Shown: positions 12,001 through 24,000 of the stretch, piece by piece | Position numbering within the stretch: the first letter of the stretch is position 1 | Layout of the letters: the number at the start of each line of letters is the position of its first letter | NCBI GenBank assembly: GCA_024195265.1 | Contig: JAJLRJ010000004.1 | Span: 32,555,785-32,619,784 of the forward strand | DNA from: Dendrophyllia cribrosa | Taxonomy: Eukaryota > Cnidaria > Anthozoa > Scleractinia > Dendrophylliidae | Direction: 5' to 3' | DNA: 64,000 bases | Position numbers and translations under genes: made by a program | Notes under the pieces: generated by a model | Database searches by the model: none | Told to the model about the DNA's origin: nothing | Seen by the model: the letters and a program-made list of their open reading frames with translations, nothing else

Positions 12001-15000
12001 CTCTAAATTTTGCAGTGCAGTGTTATCGCATTGGCTTTCTTTCTTTCAAAGAAGATACTAAGGCATCGCCATGCCCAAAATTTAGTTCACAAGCATTTCA
12101 TTGAAATAAATGAAAAGCACAAGAGATTTTGGAATCAACCAGGTTATCAAAAGGCCTTACTTTTGTAAAGGAATGTGTGAAACTGATCAGAAATAATGTA
12201 TTATGTGCACTGCTATTTTGTTGACTCCTTTACTTGTACAGTCAAACCGTTTAACGTTTTTAAACAGTTGTTAAAGGGACGCTGTCCTGCCGACGTAACG
12301 AAATTGTGTTTACTTCATTTCCATGTTATGAACCAAATGCCACCAAATATACAACTAAATTGGGTAAAAAGATTCTATGGAGCAAAACAGAAGCAGTAGT
12401 TTGGAGAAAAAGTGCAGGATTACAAGGATGAAAGTGGATTACAGTTCATCAATTTTGATTTCGTGACAGGCGGTCAAGAAATCAAAGTTTCCATTCTGGT
12501 GGAATTTTGAGTGTTTTAGTCGTTGTTTTGTCTCTTTTGTTAGTATTTCTTTGTTTTCATCACTTCTGGCGATTTTCTTTTCCTATTGCGGCAAGATAAT
12601 AAAGCATGCTAAAAGCAAGCTCCTGGCTATAATCATGAAAACACGATATGTCAGCCGGGACAGTTCAAAAGTTAATTTTTTAAACATGTGATGTAGTTCT
12701 TAATTTTGAGTCTGGTTATAATCAATCCCAAAGTGTGACCATTCAAATGAAAGCCATATAAAGTAAAAAAAAAAAAAATTCTACCTTTCTTTACTTTTTA
12801 AATCTCCTGTAAATATATTCTGAAAAGCCTCAATAAAATGTGTTATGTTGTTGTACAGTTACGCCGGTGCTAACCGATATTTTCCAACAAAAATCAAAAT
12901 AATCTGATGGAGAAATGAAATCCGACAACGTGTACGCGCGGTGGTGCAAAAGATCATCGGCGTTTACAATATGAGAATTAGAAAATAACTTCTTGATATC
13001 GCTAACGAATTTCTGGATATAATGAAAATAACTTCAGTTCCTTTGGTGACTGACCTAAATTTCAGATTTGCTTTTCATTTTGTCAGTGTTTTGTTTCTTT
13101 CCTGATCATTCAAGCTTTGTTATGAAGACCAATCAGGGTTCTCACTGAGCTCATGTTTGACGAATTATTCAGTAGAAGCACGATTTCTGTTTCTGTTAAT
13201 TTATTTTTTGCGGTATTTTTAAATGTTTGGACTGTCGAGGTAACGCGGCCAAAATCTGCGAAAGCACTTGTCGTTGTTGTTGGTAAGGTTTTGCCGATAA
13301 ATCGCTATTGAGACATAACCCTTTACTCCCAAGAGTGTCAAAACTCAAAATTCAAGAGAAATTCTAAATTTTATTTTATAAAATATTGAAAAACAAACGT
13401 TACTATGCAAAAGTACTGTACAAGAGGTTTCGTTTGAATTGCCACACCATAGGTTTTTGTCAACAAACGCAAAAGTTAGGACTACGTTACATGTCTCCAT
13501 AAATGACCCCGGGGGTGGGGGGGGGGGGGGGGGGTGGGGGGGGGGGGGGGAGTACTCAACAAAGTTTTGTACGGGGATGCTCCGCCCCGAGGTCCAAACC
13601 CTTACCCTTTCATATACCGTTTTTGACAGAAAAGGTACCCCTTTCATATACCTTTCATTGAAAATAGTACCCCTTTCATGTACCTTTTATTGTAAATGGT
13701 ACCCCTTTCATATAGCCTTTACGTGCGTCTGTTTGATATATTTTGAAAGGCCCTTTTTATAATACTCAAATGGCAGTTTTCCCTACCTTGTTTATGCTTT
13801 AACTCGTGTTTTCGCTACCCTTTCCTATTTTTCGTGAAATCCCTACCCTTTCAGATACTTAAACTCGTGAAATCCCGACCCCTTCATATACCTCCAGCCT
13901 AAAAAAGGTACCCCTTTCGGGCGGAGCATCCCCGTATAGCCCATTATAGGGAGTACCCCCCTCCCCCCCCCCCCGGGTAAATAACTCGAGGAGTTAAAAG
14001 GTTACAGTCTCGTAATAATGCGCTAAAAACTCTTTTGAAGTCAGTTGAAATCATAATTTCACATATAACGTCGATTCGTTTCCAGAAGGCACCGATGCAG
14101 TGAAGTCCAAATACGCATGTGAGAATGAAAAGTTGCGACTACACTGCGACTATCCCGACACAGTTCGCATATACGCGGCCAAATATGGACGTATGGAGCC
14201 TGGGAAATCCATCTGTCCACATCAGAACATCAGTGATCTAAACTGCGAGGCACCAAATGTCCTGCTTAAAATGACCAGGAAGTGTTCTACCAAACAAAGG
14301 TGTACTGTTAGAGCAGATAGTACATTTTTCGGGGATCCCTGCCCCGGAACCTACAAGTATCTAGATGTTATATATGGCTGTGGTAAGTGATTCATTCCGT
14401 TTAATTCGGCCAACTTCCCAAATTGTCCCCCCGAGTAACATAGTAACATGTAGCGTCATCCCTATTATCTGTCAAAACGTAGTGGCATGTTTTATTGGTG
14501 CTAGTCTTATTCTGTGTAAAACAGTAACAAAGACCAAGGATAAAGTACCCAAATAGAAAAAAAGGAAATGAATTATGCAGCTGTATCCTTATTTAGCCCT
14601 GATTTCAACTGGTGTGATCCTCTCAATTAAACTTAAACTTAGTAAGAGGTTATTTTCAAACCCCGTACAGCTAAAATAGGAGCGGAATTCTAGGCGCCTA
14701 GGTAATAAACTAGAAAAAATTCAAACTTCTACATGACAGATTATTTTACTTTTTCCCGAAAGTGTAGAGAATCGATAAAGAAATCGATATACAAAACAAC
14801 GGCTACCAGCCCTGGATGTGTTTAGATTTCTTCCTTAGCGCGTGCTCGATACATGACTAGACGTGACATTGCGACATGAATTACGCGCGCAGTAAGGACT
14901 TGCATAAACAATTAGCACGAACGTCCTTCTCAAAAACTTTCATCTGACAATAAAATTGCTTTCATAAATGTCTAACTTTACTAAACAATTTAACAGTTTT

Positions 15001-18000
15001 GGAAACAAGACCAACAACAAGAAGGACAAACCCCCAAACAACAACCGAAGAAATAACAACGAACATAAAGATGCTCACTGCAAAAAAAGCATTTTTGCAA
15101 ATGAGTAAAACTAACTCTTTTTTTGAGTAAAGTAGGCATTTTACTCGATATTTTGAGTTAGTTTACTCAAAGTTTGAGTTAAATATTTAACCCAACATAG
15201 TGAGTTGAAGCAACTCCTTATTTTGAGTAAATCCAGCAGGATTCACTTTTACTCAAACATACGGGTAAAAACTTACTCACCGCAGTAAGTGATTCTCACT
15301 CAAACACAAAATATGAGTTAATTTTTTAACCGAATATAGTGAGTTGAAACATTCCTTTATTTTGAGTGAGCTCAGTGTAGCACTGAGTCATCGACTCAGA
15401 CGTGCATGAGTAAAAGCACACACGAGTTTGCCGCTTCTCGAGCAAGAGGAAAAAAGTTATGTAACATTTGGATCACAGTAAATTTTTACTTCACTTATCA
15501 ATGAAAACAATAATTTGTCCGATGTCCTGCATGGGTGATCTGGAAGGGAACCCAAACTCGTTCCCAGGGTTTTTCCATTTTAAAATGAAAACGCCCGTTT
15601 CAAACGAAAACAGCAAACGACGACTCGTGTTTCACTCACTTAAGAGTAGATAAGCGTGAATAAGAACGCTGCTAATTAAAAACTTTAGCTTGGACTATGT
15701 GATTTTCAAAGAACTTAAAACGAGTAAGGAGCACACAGCAGTACAGCATTATTTATTTTTCGTATTATTTTGCCTAAACAACTCAAGAGGTGTTTTTGAA
15801 GCCTGGATTCACCTGGAACAGAAATAGGAATGATTTCCGAAGAACGAGAGATTCAAAAGAAATGCCTAAGTGAGCTGGAAAAAATAATGGTGAATACAAT
15901 AAGGTAATCAACCTCGTCCTTAGGGCCTTCTCCGCTTTACAAGGAATTTTTTTCCGCTCAGATTTACGGCCGAGAGGTCTTGGGTACGAATTGATCATGC
16001 GCAAAGAGAGTCATTCCCGGCGGGCAGTTCGTGATTTTCGCGCTTCTTTCAACGATTTTCCATCTTGCCGCTCGTTTTCAGCGTTGAAACTTCACTTGCT
16101 TTGAAAGGACAACTTGTGATTTGAGCCTTTTTCTCGTTCCACGTTTACTGCATAAGCTGTATGCAATGTTTTTACAACATATCAACGATCGCTATGCATA
16201 CGATTGCTTCATATCCTCACTAATCCTACAAGCCTCGTCAAATCAAGTCTGACCGCCATCTTGCGGAAATTGGCTTCTTCAAAGCTGCACCAATATTTGA
16301 GGGCTTCATTCTTGCTGCCGTTGCGATCCCAAAGGTAAGTTAACTTACATTAACAATGTTAACCAGTTTAAATATTATTTTTGGCTTCCTGCACCGAAGA
16401 TGTTTGCGAATTTCAGGGTTCTGTCCTGGTGTACGGGTTCACAGTCTTCACGAGCTAAGGAATTTCACATTGTACATGTATCTGTATAGTCTACATTTGT
16501 ATTGTTCAGCTTACAGTCTTCTGTTTTTGTCCTCATGTATCGGTAGAAAAGGACAACGAATTTCAGCCTGCTCATTTGAACAGATAAGCATAAATTTATA
16601 TAGGAAACTACATGTAAAGCTTGAATAACAATTTATGATAATTGTGCCCTCAAATAAAGTGATTATTGTAAACAGAAGCAACATTGATATTCCACCACCC
16701 TTTGAATGTCAATTTTAAACAAAAATTATTTTGCTGAAACCAATAAAAATGTACACTGTACATACACAGCTTGTAAAATCAATATTGCCCTCTCTTTCAT
16801 GATCACAGTGTGCTTGGCATAGTTATGTAAAGTGGACTTTGCCACTTTTTACTAGCTCCAATGTTGAGTGGCATCTGCCCGCTCATTACTTGGACTGTGC
16901 TTATTGAAAGATGGTGATTTTTGATTGGAATTAGGACAGTGAAATTTGCAAGTTTGAGAGAGAGGTAAAAATCATGTAAGAATGATAAAGTTCAAAGGTA
17001 TAATAATAAAATTAACTTAGGCTGTTTTGGTGCCAAAAGTTGTGGAATTCAATGTTGCCCTCTCTTTAATGTTAATTTGAATTGTGCCCTCAAATAAAGT
17101 TATTATTGTAAACAGAAACAACACTGATGTTCCATAACCCTTTGAATGTCAATATTAAAAAATATATAAATTATTTTGCCGAAACTATACACAGCTTGTA
17201 AAATCAATATTGTCTTCTCTTTTTCATGATCAGTGTGCCTGACATCACTACATGTACAGTATGTAAAATGGACTTTGGTGCTTTTTACCAGCTCCAATGT
17301 TGAGTGGTATCTGCCTGCTCATACACCGATTGCAAATATGGCGGCGGATACACGAAAGCGAGGCTTTTCGGTGACAATCGTTGCTAGGGGCCGATACAAA
17401 CTGCTCGTTACCTTGTTCGAATGCACTGTTTTGTCTTTTTTGAAGCCGTTATTTTCAAGATCTCACCTATTTGGGAAACGGATTTGGTTAGGTATCATTT
17501 TCCGATCACTCCCAAGGCGATATCAAGGTCAGTGAATTGAACACAGTTTTGTTTAAGCTCATATTGTTATTCAAATATGTCGTGCATGGATGCCATGGCG
17601 AACGGCTGGTCGCGATTACAAATTCCATAACTACAACGGTCTACAATCGCGATCGCTTGCAACCACTACATTTATATATTATGTACGTCGGAAAACTTAG
17701 GCCAATGATAATACTCATGTTTTTTATTTAGGCGATGCCTAGCTATGTTTATCTTACCTCGCGATGTCTTGGAAGGAACTTTCCTGCGACAATAAATATT
17801 TCCACGAACCCGTTGGCTTTATCAGCGTTATCAAACCGATCCATCTATATTATATCAGCTTAGATACGTTCAAGCTTATAAACACAGTTGTTTAATTTCA
17901 ATAACGGAGAAAGATTAATGTCAGAAGTTAACGCTATGTAGTGTCTTTCTGTCTACATTTCACTTAGAAATAAATCATGGATGAAACATCTAGGCCTGTA

Positions 18001-21000
18001 GAAAAGATGCATGTGGTGGAACTTAAGCAGTTTCTTCGCGAAAACAATGTGAACCTTAAGGGATTAGCACTAAAGGCACAGTTAGTGGAGAAGTAAGTTT
18101 TCATTTAACTGTTTTAAAATAAGCTTTTTAAAAAACCTTGAGCTTAGCTGAATTCTATTTCAGTATTATACGTCTAATTACAGTTTGGTGTACTGAACAT
18201 TTCATTTGTTTCCCATTTTTGTTATAGAGCAAAGGAAGTACTTCAAAGGAAGTCAGTCGCTACAACGGGCACAGCACAACTTAATCAAGTGCAAGCCACC
18301 CCATCTTTTTCAAAAAGCGATTCTGATCTCCTTAGAGAGAATAATCAAAAATTTCGTTTCTGCCCATCCGAAAATAACATGACAAAAAGTCTGGATGGCC
18401 TTCCCCCTTTTACGTTCAATTCCATCGTTAGATATGTGCGAACTCAGTCCGGCAAAAACATTCAGCAGACGCCCGACTATATGGTCATGAAGCCTTTTGA
18501 TCGTGGGGTGAACTTTTTTTTAGAAGGATACCTTCACAATGTTTTTGCCAAGCAGCATGCTGAAAGCAATACTTTTTATTTCAGAGCCCTCTGCTATAGA
18601 AGTCTAAAAAAAAGTAAACCCCCCCACAAAATTAAACTGGCAATTTCCATAAAAGAACCACATGACGTGTTAGGATCATCGTGCACCTGTGTCGCAGGAG
18701 CTCTGGGGTTTTGCAATCATGCCATAGGGTTTATGTATTTAATTTCCCACTATTATATGACAAATGCAAAAGTGATCCCCGATGAACTAGCTTGTACCGC
18801 ACTTCCACAGCAATGGCATAAACCAAGGGGGAAAAAGATTTCTTCTGAACCATTAATGGACATGGTTTTTAAGAAGCCCAGGCTGGAATTGGCTCTGAAT
18901 ACGGGAACTTGTAGCCAAAACTCACCTGGAATTTCTTGTTCGTTGTACCAGGTCATGAAACAACCTCCCAGAAGTTTAGAGATAACAAACTTTAAAAGTA
19001 ACTTGCAACAGGTGAACACAAAGTTTGGACTTAGTTTGTACATGGATGAAGGAACAACAATGGTGCCTACCAAAGCTGGCTCTGCCCCCTTGGGTGGTTA
19101 TTTAAGCTATCAATTGGCACCCACTGAGGGTAACTTTAAAGTAACATGTAATATTGATATGTCTAAGGGGCCCACCGACAGTGCAGTGCCAATCATTTAT
19201 CCACCCTTCCCAATATCAACAGTCTGTCCCCTTTTTGTCGTTACACAGTGCACACCAGAGTACCAATCACTTTTTGATTCCCTGCAATTAAGTGAAGCGG
19301 AAGCAGCGAAACTCGAAAAAGAAACTCATTTGCAGAGAAACAGTGATCAGTGGTGGACAGAAAGGAGATCAAGAGTAACGGCATCGCAGTTTGGAGATGT
19401 TATTAGTCGGAAAGCAATAAGTAATGCTTTTGTCAAAGGGCTGGTGGGACAAAAACCCCATGCTACCTCAAGGAACATGCCAGAGCCTTTAAAACATGGG
19501 ATTGAACACGAGAGCGCAGCTCTTAAACAGTATTCCAATTACTTAAACCACAGTGGGCATCCTGTTAAAACCTTTCCCTCAGGATTTGTTGTAAACCCTG
19601 CCTACCCATTCCTTGGGTGCTCTCCAGATGGCAAGGTCATTGATAGCAGTGAAGAGAACCCATTTGGGATCATTGAAATTAAATGTCCATACAAACATCG
19701 GGCAGTGACCCCAGAAACAGCTTGTCATGGTGACAGTCAGTTTCACCTTGAACTTAAAGACGACTTTCCAACCCTTAAAAAAAGTCACAAATATTACTCC
19801 CAAGTTCAAGGGCAGATGGGCATCACAGGTGCAAAATGGTGTGACTTTGTGACATACACTTTTAAGGGAATGGTTATTGAACGCATATATTTTGATATTA
19901 ATTTTTTTAATAGTATGTTACTAAAGTTGGAGCAGTTTTTTTTCAAGCATTATGCTAAATATTTAAAGAACACTGCTATGGAGCAACAAATACAAGCTCA
20001 ACCAGCAGAAGCATGTTCTTGTACTTCTGTTACACCTACAGTAGTCACAGTAATGACAACAAGCATCACTGAGTAGAGAGACAAATACAAATATAGTAGG
20101 TAGTTATTTTCCTGGACTTCTTTTTGTACTGTAGCATACAATACTAATAAGATACGTAACAATAATTAGAGTAATTTTTCCTGAATTAACACTTTAATGT
20201 CAGTATTTTATAATTAAAATGTTCTCGGCGCCTGTCACTAAGATATAATTGGATTTTGAAGATTTGTGAGCATAGCACATACTGTCCACATTTGATTAAG
20301 ACTTCCAGCTAAAGACAGTGGAATGACTTGGTTAAAGATTTGGAAATTCTTAACTTTGTTTGTAGCCCTTTCAACATGAATTCGCTCAGAGGCTATTTCT
20401 TGTGTTTCGATAACTTCTGATGGATTGTGCTGACTTCTGGATCCAACAAATGGGGGAATATTGAGTCCAACACCCACTGGCTCAAGAAGATCGGAAATAG
20501 TGAATCCTTTGTCAGCCATTATGACATCACCAGCAGAAAACGGCAGTTTTAAAAGTCCAGACCTAATTGTTATTTCCCTGTCGGAAATACTTCCCGCATA
20601 CAATTGTGGAATAAAAGTAATGTGACCACTGGGGGCAATACCAATTAGTCCCTTGAAAGTTGTGTGACTCTTGTAGCTGGAAAATGTTTCGCTGTGGAGA
20701 ACCAAAGAGGAGGGAGTTTGACACTTTATTTCTGTGCCATCGATGATGACTCTTGTGGAGGGATATTTATCTTTGAATGACTGAGGCATAGCCTTGTCTA
20801 TTGCAGATCGACTGGGCCAAATGCTAAGGTAACCAAATTTAAGATACATAAAATTAATCCAGGAAGTGCAAATTCTGTTTACAGTTGATACATGAACTCC
20901 AAATCTATGAGATAAGTCACGTTCAAATAATTATAAGCCAAGCCTCATTCTTATTAGAACCATGAAAAATTCGTTTAGTGTACTAAGCTTTCGTCGTCTT

Positions 21001-24000
21001 CCAGGTTTATTTCCCACAGTATCCCGACTGTTTGTGGGAGTTAAGCAGTCATCAGTGCTGCTTGTGACATACACAATGTTCTCACCATTTTCACCTGGAC
21101 TCAAGAAACTATAGCAAACCAGTAGGGTCTGATAATCGGGGAATCCCGTGTAAAAGTTTATGTCTGAGTCCGAGTCTTTGAATTGAACTATTCCGAAAGC
21201 GCTACTAGCAAGATCATCGATCGTCTTTAAAAGGTCTTTATTTTCAAGTCGGAGAGTGTTTGCTTCCTCTTCAAGCCTAGCAATGCGAGCTTTTAACTCT
21301 TCTTGGTTTTGCAACTCTCATGGCATATCAGCCGTGCTCGTTTCCATGTTTTCATTGGCGGGGGAATTTTGTTGTTTTGTGGGAGAGCCCCATAGTCTCT
21401 TTCGAGGTGACTTTCGTTTGGGAGATGCAGAAGACCACGCAAACTTCGACGGAATAGCTTCATCTTTAACCGACCGGCGACCAGTTAAAGAGGTAATAAA
21501 ATCTGATTCCTTAAAGTGCAATGAACATATTCTGGTCCGCTTATTAATTTGGAAGTCCGGCGAGACATCTCTTCGTATTTTGATAAGCCATGCCTGAAAA
21601 GTGGTCGTATATTAATTATCTTCTAAACAATATTTGTTGTAAATTACAAAAACTCAAAATAGCAACACAAACCTTTAGCATTGACGGATCCTTTGGAAGT
21701 TTATGGAAAGTGACCTTTCTCCCATCCACGTCTACACGATAACCTGTCTTGCAGCACATCGGCACACAACAAGTTTCAGGCATATTTTATAAACTACACA
21801 ACCTTGCTCACCTAAATACGACAAACGCTCCGAATTAAGGCAATTTTAACTAAACGGTCTCCAAACAATTTTTTTAACATTTACCTTAGTCTAGCAAACT
21901 GAAATATACCAACTTATCAGTGATCCGTTTGATAAAGCTGATAAAGCCAACGGGTTCGTGGAAATATTTATTGTCGCACGAAAGGTTCCTTCCAAGACAT
22001 CGCGAGGTAAGATAAACATAGCTAGGTATCGCCTAAATAAAAAACATGAGTATTATCATTGGCCTAAGTTTTCCGACGTGCATAATATATAAATGTAGTG
22101 GTTGCAAGCGATCGCGATTGTAGACCGTTGTAGTTATGGAATTTGTAATCGCGACCAGCCGTTCGCCATGGCATCCATGCACGACATATTTGAATAACAA
22201 TATGAGCTTAAACAAAACTGTGTTCAATTCACTGACCTTGATATCGCCTTGGGAGTGATCGGAAAATGATACCTAACCAAATCCGTTTCCCAAATAGGTG
22301 AGATCTTGAAAATAACGGCTTCAAAAAAGACAAAACAGTGCATTCGAACAAGGTTAAACGAGCAGTTTGTATCGGCCCCTAGCAACGGTTGTCACCGAAA
22401 AGCCTCGCTTTCGTGTATCCGCCGCCATATTTGCAATCGGTGTATTACTTAGGCTGTTCTTCTTGAATGATGGTGGTTTTTGATTGGAATTAGGACAGTG
22501 GAATTTGTGAGTTTGAGAGAGATATAAAAATTCAAAGTTCAAAGCCATACATTGTGTAATGAAATTAATTTAGGCTATTTTGGTGCTAGTTCGTGGAATT
22601 CAATGTCGCCCTCTCTTTCGTATCATCAATTTGAATTGTGCCCTCAAATAAAGTGATTATTGTAAACAGAAGCAACATTGATGTTCCACCACCCTTTGAA
22701 TGTCAATTTTAAACAAAAATTACTGTATGTTGCTGAAACCAATAACAATGTACATTGTACATGTACAGCTTGTAAAATCAATATTGCCCTCTCTTTCATG
22801 ATCACAGTGTGCTTGGCATAGTTATGTAAAGTGGACTTTTCCGCTTTTTACTAGCTCCAATGTTGAGTGGCATCTGCCCGCTCATTACTTGGACATAGTT
22901 ACGTAAAGTGGACTTTTCTGCTTTTTACTAGCTCCAATGTTGAGTGGCATCTGCCCGCTCATTACTTGGACTGTGCTTATTGAAAGATGGTGATTTTTGA
23001 TTGGAATTAGGACAGTGAAATTTGCAAGTTTGAGAGAGGGAAAAATCATGATAAATGATAAAGTTCAAAGGTATAATAATAAAATTAACTTAAGCTGTTT
23101 TTGTGCCAAAAGTCGTGGAATTCAATGTTGCCCTCTCTTTCACATTTACACGTATTTGAATTGTGCCCTCAAATAAAGTTATTAGTAAATAGAAGCAACA
23201 CTGATGTTCCATAACCCTTTGAATGTCAATTTTAAACAAAAAATATTTTGAGGAAACTACCGGTATACACAGCTCGTAAAATCAATATTGCCTTCTCTTT
23301 CACGATCAGTGTGCCTGGCATACAGAGTGTAGCTACATGTACAGTATGTAAAATGGACTTTGGAGCTTTTTACCAGTGAAATTTGCAATTTTGAAATAGA
23401 GGGAAAAATACATTGTCATGTACATAGAAAATGGCAAAAAGTTCAAAGTTAAATTTGTCTCGCATATTATTGTAAACAAATATTTTGCCTACAAATGGTT
23501 TTATTATCAAAGAGAAAGTACCCATTTATTATTTTTCAGCAAGTTCAATCAATAAATGTTCTTATTTTGATATGTACATGTACATGTAATTAATTTTTTT
23601 GGTTTTAAGATTCAGAGTAAAAGTTCATTGAAGGTGTTTTAATGTATGAACTAATGTACATGTACATGAAACCTGCTGTAATGCTATCATGGCGAACAGA
23701 AGTGAAACTGAAATTTCACTGTAATTTTTAAAGCTACTAATAACTACAAAGTCTTTTTATAAACTTGTCAATTCATTTACATTGTAAGTACCATGTACAT
23801 GTATTTTTTTAAGAACGAATGCCACCCACTTTTTAAGATTACAGCATGTCTGGCATACATTGTGTGAAATGGGTTTCCACTTCTTGCCAGCTCCAAAGTT
23901 GAGTGGCTTTCATCCACATGTACACTGTAACTGTTGATTGGAATTAAGGGCCTGTTTACATGAGGTAGGGTGACCCTAGGGTGTAGGGCCAACTCTCTTT

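Larger units (their letters stand above)
6075..14085 (+). other. Intron 1 of the lectin gene (8.0 kb)
   Basis: The donor is GTAAGT and the acceptor is TTCGTTTCCAG. It contains repeat copies at 8640-8850, 10083-10356 and 13318-14001, a LINE 3' fragment at 11343-11518, a GA microsatellite at about 11926-11950 and an 18-bp tandem duplication at about 9673-9708. The stretches 6100-8600 and 11600-13300 otherwise show nothing I recognise. Confidence 0.7.
17323..22443. mobile_element. ISL2EU-type DNA transposon, full length (5121 bp)
   Basis: Terminal inverted repeats of ~525 bp (17323-17852 and 21921-22443) are nearly identical and start ACACCGATTGC. The target duplication is AT (17321-17322 and 22444-22445). 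Between them lie two convergent genes: a plus-strand YqaJ-type nuclease and a minus-strand THAP-DDE transposase. A YqaJ nuclease paired with a transposase, together with a 2-bp duplication, is the known signature of ISL2EU elements. The element is structurally complete, but its transposase frame has two stops, so this copy is probably not autonomous. Confidence 0.85.
16641..23440. repeat. ~440-bp tandem repeat, at least four units, split by ISL2EU
   Basis: Units begin ATTGTGCCCTCAAATAAAG at 16641, 17081, 22635 and 23160. The first period is 440 bp. The second is about 433 bp once the transposon is removed. The third is 525 bp because an internal ~79-bp segment (around 22816-22974) is duplicated. 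The fourth unit fades after about 23440, and a degraded piece recurs near 23880. There is no coding content. Confidence 0.75.

Noticed and set aside
13345..13762. Gly- and Pro-rich open frames across the poly-G element
   Set aside because: They are translations of the homopolymer and MITE on both strands; no start context, splice support or family match.
18753..19809. Minus-strand open frames opposite the YqaJ gene
   Set aside because: They are shadows of a long conserved plus-strand coding exon.
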